Shown in pieces: positions 35,858-44,885 of a stretch of 64,000 bases of DNA; the stretch's first letter is position 1; each line of letters starts with the position of its first letter. The stretch spans positions 34,462 to 98,461 of the forward strand of contig NZ_CALPDF010000014.1 of assembly GCF_943193175.1 (NCBI RefSeq), written 5' to 3'. Under the pieces are notes generated by a model that was not told the origin of the DNA, did not search any database, and saw only the letters and a list, made by a program, of their open reading frames with translations. The stretch is from Neobacillus muris (lineage in GTDB: Bacteria > Bacillota > Bacilli > Bacillales > Cytobacillaceae). A program made the translations under genes and the position numbers.

Positions 35858-36888
35858 TGGCAAAGGTATTTAAGCAGCGGAACACGATCATCGTATTAAT
35901 CGCATTAGCAATCCTGTTCCCATTACTTACAACCAACACCTACTTTATCCATATCATGTCTTTAGCGTTCATTTGGATGATTGGCGTTTATGGTTTAAAC
36001 CTGCTCGCAGGCTATACTGGTTACCTCTCCTTGGCACATGCCGGATTCTTTGCCATAGGTGCTTATGGAATGGGGTTATTGACGGTTAAAGCCGAGATGA
36101 ATTTCTGGCTGGCCATGCTTTTATCCTTGGTCATTACAGGAATCATTGGATTCGTGGTTGGAATAATCGCGCTTAGGACGAAGGAACATTTTTTCGCGAT
36201 TTATACGCTCTGCTTAGGGTATATTATCTATCTTGTGATTGATAAGTGGGACAGTTTAACAGAAGGAGTCCGTGGATTAATAGGAATCCCGGCACCAACG
36301 CCAATTGGGCCGATCACCTTCGAAACGGAACATTCCCATTATTATTTTATTCTGTTTTTCTTATTATTAGTCGTCTTCATCATGTACCGGATCGTCCATT
36401 CGCTTTCCGGCCGAACTTATATTGCTATTCGAAACAGTGAAGACCTAGCGCAAACGATTGGAATCTCCACGATGAAAAATAAGCTCACGGTCTTTGTCAT
36501 TTCGACCATTTTTGCAGGGTTGTCCGGTGCCCTGTATGCCTCGTTTGTTCGTTTTATTGGACCGGATATTGGCAACATAGCGATTACCTTTGACCTGCTT
36601 ACCTATTTGCTGGTTGGAGGCATAGGAACCTTGAGCGGTCCGCTTGTCGGAACCCTCCTGATTGTTTGGCTTTCACAAATGCTGCAGGACTTCCAGCAAT
36701 ATCGGATGCTCATATTTGGCCCATTGTTGACGCTGTTGGTCATTTTTTATCCAAGAGGAATTGCAGGAGCCATTTCCAGCTGGAATCAAAAACGCCAAAT
36801 GAAGCTTGCGGGAAAAGCAGCCAGCGCAAACGCCCGGGTAAGAAAAACAGGAGAAATACTTCCGGATCAACAAGCAAAGGAGGGATAA
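35857..36888 (+). CDS. livM: Branched-chain amino acid-type ABC transporter permease LivM
   Basis: 343 residues, the second permease of the importer. Signature pieces are YGLNLLAGYTGYLSLAHAGF near residue 45, IALRTKEHFFAIYTLCLGYI, AIRNSEDLAQTIGISTMKNK (the cytoplasmic coupling loop) and LLVGGIGTLSGPLVG. The C-terminal 30 residues are basic and hydrophilic. It begins on the last base of the livH stop and ends two bases before livG, so the four transporter genes form one tight block. Confidence 0.93.
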   Translation: MAKVFKQRNTIIVLIALAILFPLLTTNTYFIHIMSLAFIWMIGVYGLNLLAGYTGYLSLAHAGFFAIGAYGMGLLTVKAEMNFWLAMLLSLVITGIIGFVVGIIALRTKEHFFAIYTLCLGYIIYLVIDKWDSLTEGVRGLIGIPAPTPIGPITFETEHSHYYFILFFLLLVVFIMYRIVHSLSGRTYIAIRNSEDLAQTIGISTMKNKLTVFVISTIFAGLSGALYASFVRFIGPDIGNIAITFDLLTYLLVGGIGTLSGPLVGTLLIVWLSQMLQDFQQYRMLIFGPLLTLLVIFYPRGIAGAISSWNQKRQMKLAGKAASANARVRKTGEILPDQQAKEG

Positions 36889-36889
36889 A

Positions 36890-37657
36890 ATGACTTTCTT
36901 GGAAACTAAGAATTTGACAAAGAGGTTTGGCGGGTTAACGGCAGTAAATAATGTAGACTTTGCCGTTGAACAAGGGAAAATCAATGCGATTATCGGCCCG
37001 AATGGCGCGGGGAAATCTACCTTTTTTAATTTAATCAGCGGATTTCACCGTCCCACCTCCGGCCAGGTGATTTTTAAGGGCCAGGATATCACAAAGCTGC
37101 CTTCCAACAAGATTGCTGAGCTGGGGGTCGCGCGTACTTTTCAAACGACCAATCTGTTTGAACAGTCTACGGTGTTGGATAATGTCATTGTGGGACATCG
37201 CCTTCGCACAAAATCGAACCTAATGGATGCTATTCTCCGAACGCCAAGGTTAAAACAGGAAGAAGCCCAATGCCGGGATAAGGCGATGGAAGTACTGGAA
37301 TTTGTCAATTTAAAAAATGCAGCAGGCAAATTGGTTGGCAGTTTAACACAGGAAGAAAAAAAGCGGACTGCATTTGCGCTGGCTCTTGCAACGGACCCAG
37401 AAATTGTGTTTCTCGATGAGCCGGCTGCAGGTGTAAATCCTGATGAAACCGAAGGACTGGCTGAACTAATGAAAAAGATAGTGGAAAAGGGGATTACGGT
37501 CTGTTTAATTGAACACAAAATGCAAATGATCATGAGAATCGCGGATAAAATCATGGTCCTTAACTACGGAGAAAAAATTGCCGAAGGCACGCCAGCTGAG
37601 ATAAGGAATAATGATATGGTGATCAAGGCCTATTTGGGAGGGAGTGCCAGTGCTTAG
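36890..37657 (+). CDS. livG: Branched-chain amino acid-type ABC transporter ATPase LivG
   Basis: 255-residue ABC ATPase. Walker A is GPNGAGKST, followed by FFNLISGFHRPTSGQVIFKG typical of LivG; Walker B is IVFLDEPAAGVNPDET and the switch is in CLIEHKM. The signature region reads LTQEEKKRTAFALALA instead of the usual LSYGQQRRLEIARAL, an unusual replacement of the canonical LSGGQ-like loop, though the rest is intact. AAGGAGG precedes the ATG. It overlaps livF by 14 bases. Confidence 0.92.
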   Translation: MTFLETKNLTKRFGGLTAVNNVDFAVEQGKINAIIGPNGAGKSTFFNLISGFHRPTSGQVIFKGQDITKLPSNKIAELGVARTFQTTNLFEQSTVLDNVIVGHRLRTKSNLMDAILRTPRLKQEEAQCRDKAMEVLEFVNLKNAAGKLVGSLTQEEKKRTAFALALATDPEIVFLDEPAAGVNPDETEGLAELMKKIVEKGITVCLIEHKMQMIMRIADKIMVLNYGEKIAEGTPAEIRNNDMVIKAYLGGSASA

Positions 37658-38357
37658 CCTAAAAAACGTTGCTGTCAAATATGGCAGCTTTACTGCCGTC
37701 CATGATGTAAATATCGAGGTCACTTCAGGAGAAATTGTGGTCCTCCTAGGGTCAAATGGTGCTGGAAAAAGTACGGTATTTCGAACTATAAGCGGGTTGA
37801 ATAAACCTTCAGCCGGAGACGTCTTGTTTGAAGGAAATAAAATAAACCGGCGCTCGGCGGACCAAATCGTCCAGTTCGGAATTGGCCAATGTCCTGAGGG
37901 CAGAAAACTTTTTCCAGCAATGACAGTCCAGGAAAACTTAAGGATGGGTGGGTACGTTCACCGTAGGAAGAGAGATGAAATTAAGCATTCCTTGGAGCAT
38001 GTATTTGAACTATTTCCCATTTTAAAGGAAAAGAGAAATGATGCGGCAGGTTCTCTTAGCGGAGGGCAGCAGCAGATGCTGGCCATCGGCCGTACCCTTA
38101 TGTCAAAACCAAAACTGATGCTGCTCGACGAACCATCCGTTGGCCTTGCACCACTAATAGTGGAGCAAATGTTTGAAGTTATTCAAAAAATAAACAAAGA
38201 GGGAACAACCATCCTTCTGGCAGAACAAAATGCTAACGCTGCATTGAAGATTGCGGATAAAGGATATGTGTTCGAAAACGGCACCATTGTGCTGGAAGGA
38301 ACATCAGAAGACCTGTTTGCCAATGATGAGGTGCGAAAGGCATATATTGGCGCATAA
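37644..38357 (+). CDS. livF: Branched-chain amino acid-type ABC transporter ATPase LivF
   Basis: 237-residue ABC ATPase, the normal LivF size. It has Walker A GSNGAGKST, QCPEGRKLFPAMTVQENLRM (a LivF hallmark), the signature SLSGGQQQMLAIGRTL, Walker B MLLDEPSVGLAP and the switch LLAEQN. GTG at 37644 (or the GTG two codons on) is the start, inside the end of livG behind GGGAGG. It is separated from the substrate-binding protein gene by 141 bases holding a hairpin and an isolated Shine-Dalgarno sequence. Confidence 0.93.
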   Translation: MPVLSLKNVAVKYGSFTAVHDVNIEVTSGEIVVLLGSNGAGKSTVFRTISGLNKPSAGDVLFEGNKINRRSADQIVQFGIGQCPEGRKLFPAMTVQENLRMGGYVHRRKRDEIKHSLEHVFELFPILKEKRNDAAGSLSGGQQQMLAIGRTLMSKPKLMLLDEPSVGLAPLIVEQMFEVIQKINKEGTTILLAEQNANAALKIADKGYVFENGTIVLEGTSEDLFANDEVRKAYIGA

Positions 38358-38367
38358 TTCTCAAAGA

Positions 38368-38438
38368 GAGCTGCATGCTTAAACCGATGTCTAGACAACC
38401 TGGCAGCTCACCTTCTCAGTCGTTTTAAGGAGGTGATT
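38368..38438 (+). promoter_or_regulatory. Leader between livF and the binding-protein gene: hairpin and orphan Shine-Dalgarno
   Basis: GAGCTGC at 38368-38374 pairs with GCAGCTC at 38403-38409. At 38427-38438 lies AAGGAGGTGATT, nearly the full complement of the 16S rRNA 3' end, but no ATG, GTG or TTG start with a real gene follows at proper distance; the binding protein starts 60 bases later with its own GGGGG site. It may encode a tiny leader or bind ribosomes for mRNA protection. Confidence 0.4.
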
Positions 38439-38498
38439 ACTGGGCTTTCAACACTTTTGTCTCTGAAAATGACGAATGAATAATAAGGGGGAAAACCA

Positions 38499-39710
38499 AT
38501 GAAACGGTTTAAGTCTATGTTCATAATGAGCATTCTGTTCATGATGATCTTTATGCTGGCAGCCTGCAACAGTTCGAGTAAAGAGACAAGCAGCGAGGAT
38601 AAGGGAGGCAGCGGCGGAGGATCTGGGGGGGCAGGTACTGTCAATATTGGTTACACAGGTCCATTAAGCGGTTCTGCCGCGTTTTATGGTGAACGGACAT
38701 TAAACGGATTAAAAATGGCTGTTGAGGAGCTTAACAGCGCTGGCGGGATAGAGGTTGCCGGGAAGAAATACAAATTTAATGTTGTTTCGCTGGATGATAA
38801 ATATCTTCCAAATGAAGCAGGAGCAAACGCAAAAAGATTGCTTCAGGAAAATAAAACTCCGATTATTTTTACACCGCACAGCGGAGGAGTATTTGCCTTG
38901 CAGGTTTTCAATCAGCAGCAGCCTAAATTTATCATTGGCGCTTATACGAGTGAGCCGAAAGTTTCAGAGGTTGGGAATGAATTGACAGTTCGAATTCCGC
39001 CTCGTTATGATGGCTATTTAAAAACGTTTACAGATTACGAGATGAAAAATTTCGGCAAAAAAATCGCCTTCCTGCCAACATCCTCCCAATATGGAAAGGA
39101 TTGGGCGGAATTATTAAAAGAACATTGGGAAAAAGAGGGCGGCAAAGTAGTCTATGAATCTTCCATTGACTTTGCAAAGGAAACTGACTTCTTTACCATT
39201 ATTACAAATGCACTAAAAGAAAAACCAGACGTCTTATTTATCGGCGGTGCATCTGAACCGACAGCAAAAGTACTTAAGCAGGCAAGAGAACTGGGCTTTA
39301 AAGGCGGATTTATCGTCATGGACCAAGCAAAGTTCGATGAGATGAAAGCGGTTACCGGCTCGTACGACCTGATGAATGGTTCTATTGGAGTCATGCCTTT
39401 AATCGAATCGAAGAGTCCAGCGATCCCTGATTTTGCAAAGAAATACGAGGAGAAATATGGTGAAACACCTGGTTCAGAAGCAGGTCTAAACTATATTGGC
39501 ATGCATATCTTTGCTGAGGCTATGAAAGCCGCGGGAACAGTGGATGACCCTGATAAAATAATAGCTGCCATGCAAAAGGGTGTAGAGAATATACCAGATA
39601 ATGTAAAAGTTTATGAGTTTACCAAATTCACTGGCGGCGGCTTTGATGGTGAATTGGAAGTAGCGGCCGTTGAAGATGGCAAGGTTGTTCCCATTAAAAT
39701 TACCAAATAA
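38499..39710 (+). CDS. livJ: ABC transporter substrate-binding lipoprotein, Liv type
   Basis: 403 residues. A lipoprotein signal peptide (FMMIFMLAAC, Cys23) is followed by a low-complexity Ser/Gly linker (about residues 24-46) and a type I periplasmic-binding domain of the LivJ/LivK family: VNIGYTGPLSGSAAFYGERT, MAVEELNSAGGIEVAGKKY, LIESKSPAIPDFAKKYEEKY. It captures the substrate for LivHMGF. The ligand may be a carboxylate from the pathway encoded around it rather than an amino acid; motif AGANAKRLLQENKTP is generic. A separate GGGGG site precedes the ATG, allowing higher expression than the membrane parts. Confidence 0.92.
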   Translation: MKRFKSMFIMSILFMMIFMLAACNSSSKETSSEDKGGSGGGSGGAGTVNIGYTGPLSGSAAFYGERTLNGLKMAVEELNSAGGIEVAGKKYKFNVVSLDDKYLPNEAGANAKRLLQENKTPIIFTPHSGGVFALQVFNQQQPKFIIGAYTSEPKVSEVGNELTVRIPPRYDGYLKTFTDYEMKNFGKKIAFLPTSSQYGKDWAELLKEHWEKEGGKVVYESSIDFAKETDFFTIITNALKEKPDVLFIGGASEPTAKVLKQARELGFKGGFIVMDQAKFDEMKAVTGSYDLMNGSIGVMPLIESKSPAIPDFAKKYEEKYGETPGSEAGLNYIGMHIFAEAMKAAGTVDDPDKIIAAMQKGVENIPDNVKVYEFTKFTGGGFDGELEVAAVEDGKVVPIKITK

Positions 39711-39737
39711 TTTTTCGCGAATAACCTAACCATAATG

Positions 39738-39774
39738 CCCCCCTTGAAGTAATAACCATCTATATCAAGGGGGG
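39738..39774 (+). terminator. Strong hairpin after the binding-protein gene
   Basis: CCCCCCTTGA at 39738-39747 pairs perfectly with TCAAGGGGGG at 39765-39774, loop 17 bases. No T run follows, so it is more likely an mRNA-stabilising or partial termination structure. Confidence 0.5.
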
Positions 39775-39855
39775 GAATTGATTGAACAAGTATCAGTCAA
39801 ATATGTACAAAACAACAAATGGGTTCGATAACCATACCGAGGGAGGGCCAAAAAA

Positions 39856-40800
39856 TTGGTTAGAGTTGTTCCCATCGAACTAGAAACCACTTTTGCCGAA
39901 GGAACGGTCAATGCCTTTTTAGTCATAGGGAAAACCATCAGTCTTGTTGATACCGGCAATCCCGGAAAGGAGTCCTTTCAACAGTTCAAGGCAAAGCTTG
40001 AGGAAAATGGAGTCCGCCTAAGTGATCTTGATCAAATCGTGCTTACTCATATTCATATCGATCATTCAGGGGGGATTCCTTATATTCAGCAAGAAATTGA
40101 TGTGCCTATTTATGTCCATGAAATGGCCAGCGGCCCATTAAATGCAGATAGGGATGACTTTGAAAAGGCACAACAGTTTTTTCGGGATTTTATTACTGGC
40201 TGCGGGGCGAACTTCGACGAGCATATTGTCCGGCGGCGTTATCGCAAGGAAAATTGGAGAAATGTGGAGTACCTTAGAGAAGGAGATACAGTTCGGCTTG
40301 GAGGTGCAGAATTTAAAGTTGTTCACGTGCCTGGCCATAGCCAGTCAGACATTTTACTATGGAACCAAGAATCGGGAATAAGTTTTGCCGGCGATCATTT
40401 GATTAAAGCCTTTTCGGTTAATGCCTTTATCGAACCGCCGGATCCAGGCGAAAGAGAACGTCCAAAACCATTGCTGCAATACCGGGATTCTCTTAAAAAA
40501 GTCAGACAATTGCCGCTTGCCACCATCTATCCAGGGCATGGGGAGGTTTTTTTCGATCATATCGCGTTGATTGACCAAAGATTTCAGGAACAGGAAAAGC
40601 GGTGCAATCAAATTCTACATATCCTGGAAGATGGTGCAAAAACCATCTACGAAATTAACAGGCAAATGTACCCCCATCTGCATGGCCAATCTGTGTTTTT
40701 AGGATTATCTCAAATTCAGGGCCACTTAGATCTTTTAGTTTCAAGACAGCAAGTTCGTTTTGAACAACAAGGCCTGATCATGATTTATCACGCGATCTAG
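39856..40800 (+). CDS. Metallo-beta-lactamase-fold hydrolase
   Basis: 314 residues. The metal site is complete: LTHIHIDHSGG (HxHxDH), a further His in VPGHSQSD, Asp in SFAGDHLI and His in IYPGHGE. The C-terminal 90 residues form a helical/winged-helix-like tail (QVRFEQQGLIMIYHAI) as in the RNase Z-unrelated LACTB2/glyoxalase II-like group. In a catabolic cluster it may act as a thioesterase or lactone/hydroxyacyl-thioester hydrolase; that is inference. The start is TTG 39856 behind GAGGGAGG. It is followed by the second acyl-CoA synthetase, 36 bases on. Confidence 0.85.
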   Translation: MVRVVPIELETTFAEGTVNAFLVIGKTISLVDTGNPGKESFQQFKAKLEENGVRLSDLDQIVLTHIHIDHSGGIPYIQQEIDVPIYVHEMASGPLNADRDDFEKAQQFFRDFITGCGANFDEHIVRRRYRKENWRNVEYLREGDTVRLGGAEFKVVHVPGHSQSDILLWNQESGISFAGDHLIKAFSVNAFIEPPDPGERERPKPLLQYRDSLKKVRQLPLATIYPGHGEVFFDHIALIDQRFQEQEKRCNQILHILEDGAKTIYEINRQMYPHLHGQSVFLGLSQIQGHLDLLVSRQQVRFEQQGLIMIYHAI

Positions 40801-40836
40801 AAATGCTCCCAGATAATTTATTAAGGAGTGAATGCT

Positions 40837-42354
40837 GTGAAACTGAAAGACCTGCTTGAAACCAATATCAGGGAATTTGGTGAATATCCTCTATTGCATT
40901 ATAAGGAAAAAACCTACACAAATGTTGAAACGAAGCGGCATGCTGACCAATTGGCCAATGGATTGAGGAAGCTGGGGATTGAAAAAGGCGATCGTGTCAT
41001 GGTCTGCATGCCCAATTGTCCGGAAGTGCTGTTTGCTTATCAAGGCATTACAAGAGCTGGTGCGATCATAGTGCCAGTCATGTTTTTACTTCATCCTAAA
41101 GAACTTCATTATATCGCTTTAAATTCCGGAGCAAAAGCGGTCATTACCTCCTCATATGTTATCCATAATGTAGAAAAAGCCTTAGAAGGACTGCCAGTAA
41201 GGCCTCACGTCATTGTCGCCGACCAGCCGACTGGTGAAGAAGCAACAAATCTCTATGATGTGATGGAGCCGCAAGACAGTGGATGGGTTGACAATGTAAA
41301 GGAAGAGGACACGGCTGTAATCCTTTATACATCCGGTACTACCGGCAATCCAAAAGGGGTTATGTTAACCCACAGAAATCTTTACTCCAATGCAGATAAT
41401 TCAGCTAAACATAATGAGGCTGAGCGCGGAACCACGATTGGGGTGCTCCCGCTTGCCCATGTATATGGGTTAACCGTAACCAACGTTTTATTCTTAACTG
41501 GCAGCTCGATTGTCGTTTTTTCCAAATTTGATGTGGAAGAAGTTCTGCGTACGATCGAAAAATATCAAGTCAGATCGTTTTCTGCCGTGCCGGCGATGAT
41601 TTATGCCATGGTTTCCTATCCAAATGCCGATCGGTACGATACATCCAGCCTGGAGTCCATAGGATCAGGTTCAGCCCCGCTGCCTATCGCACTTCTGCAT
41701 GCTTTTGAGAAAAAGTTCGGTGCGCAGGTGCATGAAGGGTACGGGTTATCAGAAGCCGCGCCTATCGTTACGGCACACAGGAAAGGAATAGAGATTAAAC
41801 CTGGTTCTGTAGGTGTCCCGATTCCAGGAGTCGAAGTGAAAATTGTTGATGAAACAGGAAAGGAAGTTCCAATTGGCGATGTAGGAGAATTAATTGTCCG
41901 AGGTGACAATATAACACCAGGCTATTTTCAAAATGAAGAAGAATCAAAGCGTGTCCTAAAAGATGGATGGCTGTATACCGGTGATATGGCCAGGGTGGAT
42001 GATGAGGGCTACCTCTATATCGTCGACCGAAAAAAAGACCTCATTATCCGCGGGGGTTTTAATATTTATCCCCGTGATGTGGAAGAACTGTTAAACGCCC
42101 ATGAAGAAGTTGAGGAAGCGGCGGTAGTGGGAGTTCCGGATGAACGGATGGGTGAAGAGGTCGTAGCCTTTGTCGTGAAAAAACCGCAGGCAGCCGTCAC
42201 CGAAGAAGAATTAATCCGTTACTGCCAGGAACATTTGGCGAAAAACAAAACCCCAAGAAAAATTGTATTTGTAGAAACACTTCCTAGGAATGGGGTCGGC
42301 AAAATCCTTAAAACTCATCTCCGTAAGACGGCAGCCGACCTTTATATAAAATAA
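40837..42354 (+). CDS. Acyl-CoA synthetase (AMP-binding), second of two
   Basis: 505 residues. Motifs: ILYTSGTTGNPKGVMLTHRN (phosphate loop), VHEGYGLSEAAPIVTAHR, LYTGDMARVDDEGYLYIVDR with the following KKDLIIRGGFNIYPRDVE, and the catalytic Lys in RNGVGKILKTHLR. It is of the long-chain fatty-acid ligase (LcfB/FadD-like) length, shorter than the first synthetase. A GTG at 40828 lies on the ribosome binding site AAGGAG; the GTG at 40837, eight bases after it, is the start. R2lox, aldehyde dehydrogenase and alcohol dehydrogenase genes follow in the same direction. Confidence 0.92.
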   Translation: MKLKDLLETNIREFGEYPLLHYKEKTYTNVETKRHADQLANGLRKLGIEKGDRVMVCMPNCPEVLFAYQGITRAGAIIVPVMFLLHPKELHYIALNSGAKAVITSSYVIHNVEKALEGLPVRPHVIVADQPTGEEATNLYDVMEPQDSGWVDNVKEEDTAVILYTSGTTGNPKGVMLTHRNLYSNADNSAKHNEAERGTTIGVLPLAHVYGLTVTNVLFLTGSSIVVFSKFDVEEVLRTIEKYQVRSFSAVPAMIYAMVSYPNADRYDTSSLESIGSGSAPLPIALLHAFEKKFGAQVHEGYGLSEAAPIVTAHRKGIEIKPGSVGVPIPGVEVKIVDETGKEVPIGDVGELIVRGDNITPGYFQNEEESKRVLKDGWLYTGDMARVDDEGYLYIVDRKKDLIIRGGFNIYPRDVEELLNAHEEVEEAAVVGVPDERMGEEVVAFVVKKPQAAVTEEELIRYCQEHLAKNKTPRKIVFVETLPRNGVGKILKTHLRKTAADLYIK

Positions 42355-42378
42355 GTCTTTAAAAAAGGAGAATGGATC

Positions 42379-43272
42379 ATGGATAAAAGGACAATTTTAA
42401 CAACAAGCACACGCGGGCTGCTGGAGGATTCCTTTCCGTACCGTCTGTATCAAAAAGCAAAACGGGTAGGAACCTGGAATCCAGCCGACATTGATTTCTC
42501 GCAGGATCAAAAGGACTGGCAGACAATGACGGCTGAACAGAAGGAAGATATTTTAAAACTCATCTCCATGTTTCAAGCTGGTGAGGAGGCGGTGACATTG
42601 GACCTGCTGCCGCTAATGATGGCAATTGCCAAGGAAGGCCGGCTTGAAGAAGAAATGTTCCTGACCACCTTTTTATTTGAGGAAGCAAAACACACTGAGT
42701 TTTTCCGGCTTGTATTAAATGCAATTGGAGAAACAGGAGATCTTTCCCGCTTCCATTCTGATACTTATAAAAAGATATTTTACGAGATTCTGCCAGAAAC
42801 AATGGCGCGCCTTGTATCCGATCAATCTCCTGAAGCCGTTGCAGAAGCCTCGGTTGTTTATAACATGTTTGTCGAAGGGGTCATGGCGGAAACCGGTTAT
42901 TTTTCGTTTTATAACTCTTTGGAGACTGCCGGAATCATGCCAGGTTTGTTAGAGGGAATTGGCAATTTAAAACGGGATGAGTCACGCCATATTGGCTACG
43001 GTACTTTTCTGCTGCAGCGGTTAATTTGTGAACATCCGCATATATACGATCTTGTGACGGCCAAAATGGGTGAGCTTGCCCCGATGGCCATTCAGATTAA
43101 TCAAGAAGGGATTGAAGGCAGAGAGGTAAGTTCCTTTGGCGGAGATCCTGATGAAGTCATGAATTTTACAATGAAGCAGCTGGCTGTCCGAATGGAAGTA
43201 TTAGGACGGGCCAAGGGCAAAAAAATTGAGGAGATTTATAAAGTATCCGACAGCGAGATTGGAATTCTATAA
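42379..43272 (+). CDS. R2-like ligand-binding oxidase (R2lox), Mn/Fe ferritin-superfamily protein
   Basis: 297 residues. Related to ribonucleotide reductase R2 but of the R2lox group, which binds a manganese/iron cofactor and a long-chain fatty-acid-like ligand and whose physiological reaction is unknown. All six metal ligands are visible: Glu69 (AGEEAVTLD), Glu102 and His105 (FEEAKHTE), Glu166 (YNMFVEG), Glu201 and His204 (RDESRHIGYG). The Val72 and Tyr161 that form the tyrosine-valine ether crosslink of R2lox are present, which separates it from R2 proteins with a radical tyrosine. No R1 partner is nearby. An AAAGGAG site precedes the ATG. Its neighbours oxidise alcohols, aldehydes and acids, hinting at a role in substrate hydroxylation or oxidation. 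Confidence 0.9.
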   Translation: MDKRTILTTSTRGLLEDSFPYRLYQKAKRVGTWNPADIDFSQDQKDWQTMTAEQKEDILKLISMFQAGEEAVTLDLLPLMMAIAKEGRLEEEMFLTTFLFEEAKHTEFFRLVLNAIGETGDLSRFHSDTYKKIFYEILPETMARLVSDQSPEAVAEASVVYNMFVEGVMAETGYFSFYNSLETAGIMPGLLEGIGNLKRDESRHIGYGTFLLQRLICEHPHIYDLVTAKMGELAPMAIQINQEGIEGREVSSFGGDPDEVMNFTMKQLAVRMEVLGRAKGKKIEEIYKVSDSEIGIL

Positions 43273-43342
43273 ATATCAAAAAAGCGGCAGGATGGCAGTT
43301 TTAAATTGCAGCAAAAATTCATTATTAAAGGGGGAATTCGTC

Positions 43343-44866
43343 ATGGCAGTAAATGTAGAAGTGCAGACATTTTCGCATTTTATCAATGGAAAATGGGAGC
43401 CAGCGGCCAGCTCGGAGACATTTGATGTAGTAAATCCTGCAACAGGAGAACTTGTTGCAAAGGCCGCGAAAGGATCTCCAGAGGATGTTAACCGTGCGGT
43501 GGGCGCAGCGAGGGCAGCATTTGATCAAGGTGATTGGAAAAATATGAAGCCGAAGGATCGGGCCAAAGTCCTTTACGCCATTTCTCATCAGATTGCAGCA
43601 AATGCCCAGGAGCTTGCTTACTTAGAAGCAATCAGCTCAGGCGGGACCGTCCGCCGGATTGGCGCCAGCGATATTTTGCAAATGGTAGATTTGTTCCAAA
43701 CATTGGCCAAGTTTGTAGTAGAGTATCCATATTCCGAAACATTGCCAGTACCTCCGTTTCCAGGACCGGCCCATAACTTTATTTGGCGCGAGCCAATTGG
43801 TGTCTGTGCCGCCGTTACACCATGGAATCTGCCAATGGTCATTGCCACTTGGAAAATAGCTCCTGCACTGGCGATGGGCAACACGATAGTCATCAAACCT
43901 GCCAGTTATACCCCGCTTTCGACATTAAAATTAGCTGAGCTGATTTCCGCCGTAGTCCCTCCTGGAGTGATTAATGTCGTGACGGGTCCGGGTGCGGAAG
44001 TCGGCGAAGCCTTGGTAACCCATCCAATGGTTGATAAAGTAGCATTTACCGGCTCAACAGAAGTAGGACGCCGGATTATGGAGCTTGCTGCAGGCACCAT
44101 TAAAAAGACGACACTGGAGCTTGGGGGAAAATCTCCTAATATCCTGTTGGAGGATGCTGATTTAGAAATTGCTCTGCCTGGCAGCTTGTTTGGGGTATTC
44201 CTTCACTCCGGGCAGCTGTGTGAATCGGGCACCCGCCTATTTGTCCCGGATAAGCTGCATGATCAAGTAGTAGAAGGCCTTGTGGCCCTTGCCAGCAAAA
44301 TTAAGCTGGGAAATCCGCTTGACCCAGCAACCGATGTGGGTCCAATTATTTCAAAAAAGCAAAAAGAAACAATTCTTACCTATATTGAGGCAGGGAAACA
44401 AGAAGGGGCCACATTGGTTTGCGGGGGCAAGGAAGTCACTGTTCCTGGCTGTGAAGGCGGAAATTTCATTGAGCCGACGATTTTTACCAATGTTACCAAC
44501 GATATGAAAATCGCTCAAGAAGAAATTTTTGGACCTGTTCTGTCCGTTATCCGTTATTCCGATGTCGAGGAAGCAATCCGTATGGCGAATGATACGATTT
44601 ACGGATTGGCAGCCGGCGTTTGGACTCGGGACGCCAATAAGGCTTATGGTGTGGCCCGCAAGCTGCAGGCAGGGGTGGTTTGGATTAATGACTGGCACAT
44701 GCTGCGCAGTGATGCTCCGTTCGGAGGCTATAAGCAAAGCGGAATAGGACGGGAAATGGGTGTGCATTCTCTAGATGCGTATACCCAGGTGAAGCATGTC
44801 CATACCTCCATGACACCTGAGCTCGAAAGAAGAAACTGGTACGGAATTCTATTTGGCCAAAAATAA
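43343..44866 (+). CDS. Aldehyde dehydrogenase (NAD(P)+)
   Basis: Oxidises an aldehyde to the acid. The 507 residues show the oxyanion Asn162 (TPWNLPMV), [22 protein letters not shown], the general base Glu259 (LELGGKSPN) and nucleophile Cys293 ([11 protein letters not shown]). The C-terminal [15 protein letters not shown] is canonical. It fits the betaine/phenylacetaldehyde/long-chain aldehyde group; substrate not resolved. The frame opens inside R2lox at 43226, but AAAGGGGGAA lies before the ATG at 43343. It would take the product of the alcohol dehydrogenase downstream and feed the acyl-CoA synthetases upstream. Confidence 0.93.
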   Translation: MAVNVEVQTFSHFINGKWEPAASSETFDVVNPATGELVAKAAKGSPEDVNRAVGAARAAFDQGDWKNMKPKDRAKVLYAISHQIAANAQELAYLEAISSGGTVRRIGASDILQMVDLFQTLAKFVVEYPYSETLPVPPFPGPAHNFIWREPIGVCAAVTPWNLPMVIATWKIAPALAMGNTIVIKPASYTPLSTLKLAELISAVVPPGVINVVTGPGAEVGEALVTHPMVDKVAFTGSTEVGRRIMELAAGTIKKTTLELGGKSPNILLEDADLEIALPGSLFGVFLHSGQLCESGTRLFVPDKLHDQVVEGLVALASKIKLGNPLDPATDVGPIISKKQKETILTYIEAGKQEGATLVCGGKEVTVPGCEGGNFIEPTIFTNVTNDMKIAQEEIFGPVLSVIRYSDVEEAIRMANDTIYGLAAGVWTRDANKAYGVARKLQAGVVWINDWHMLRSDAPFGGYKQSGIGREMGVHSLDAYTQVKHVHTSMTPELERRNWYGILFGQK

Positions 44867-44885
44867 TGTGAAGGAGATGAAAATA

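Noticed and set aside
42379..43272. Annotation as ribonucleotide reductase beta subunit
   Set aside because: No R1 gene nearby, and the Val-Tyr crosslink pair and ligand pattern match R2lox rather than R2.
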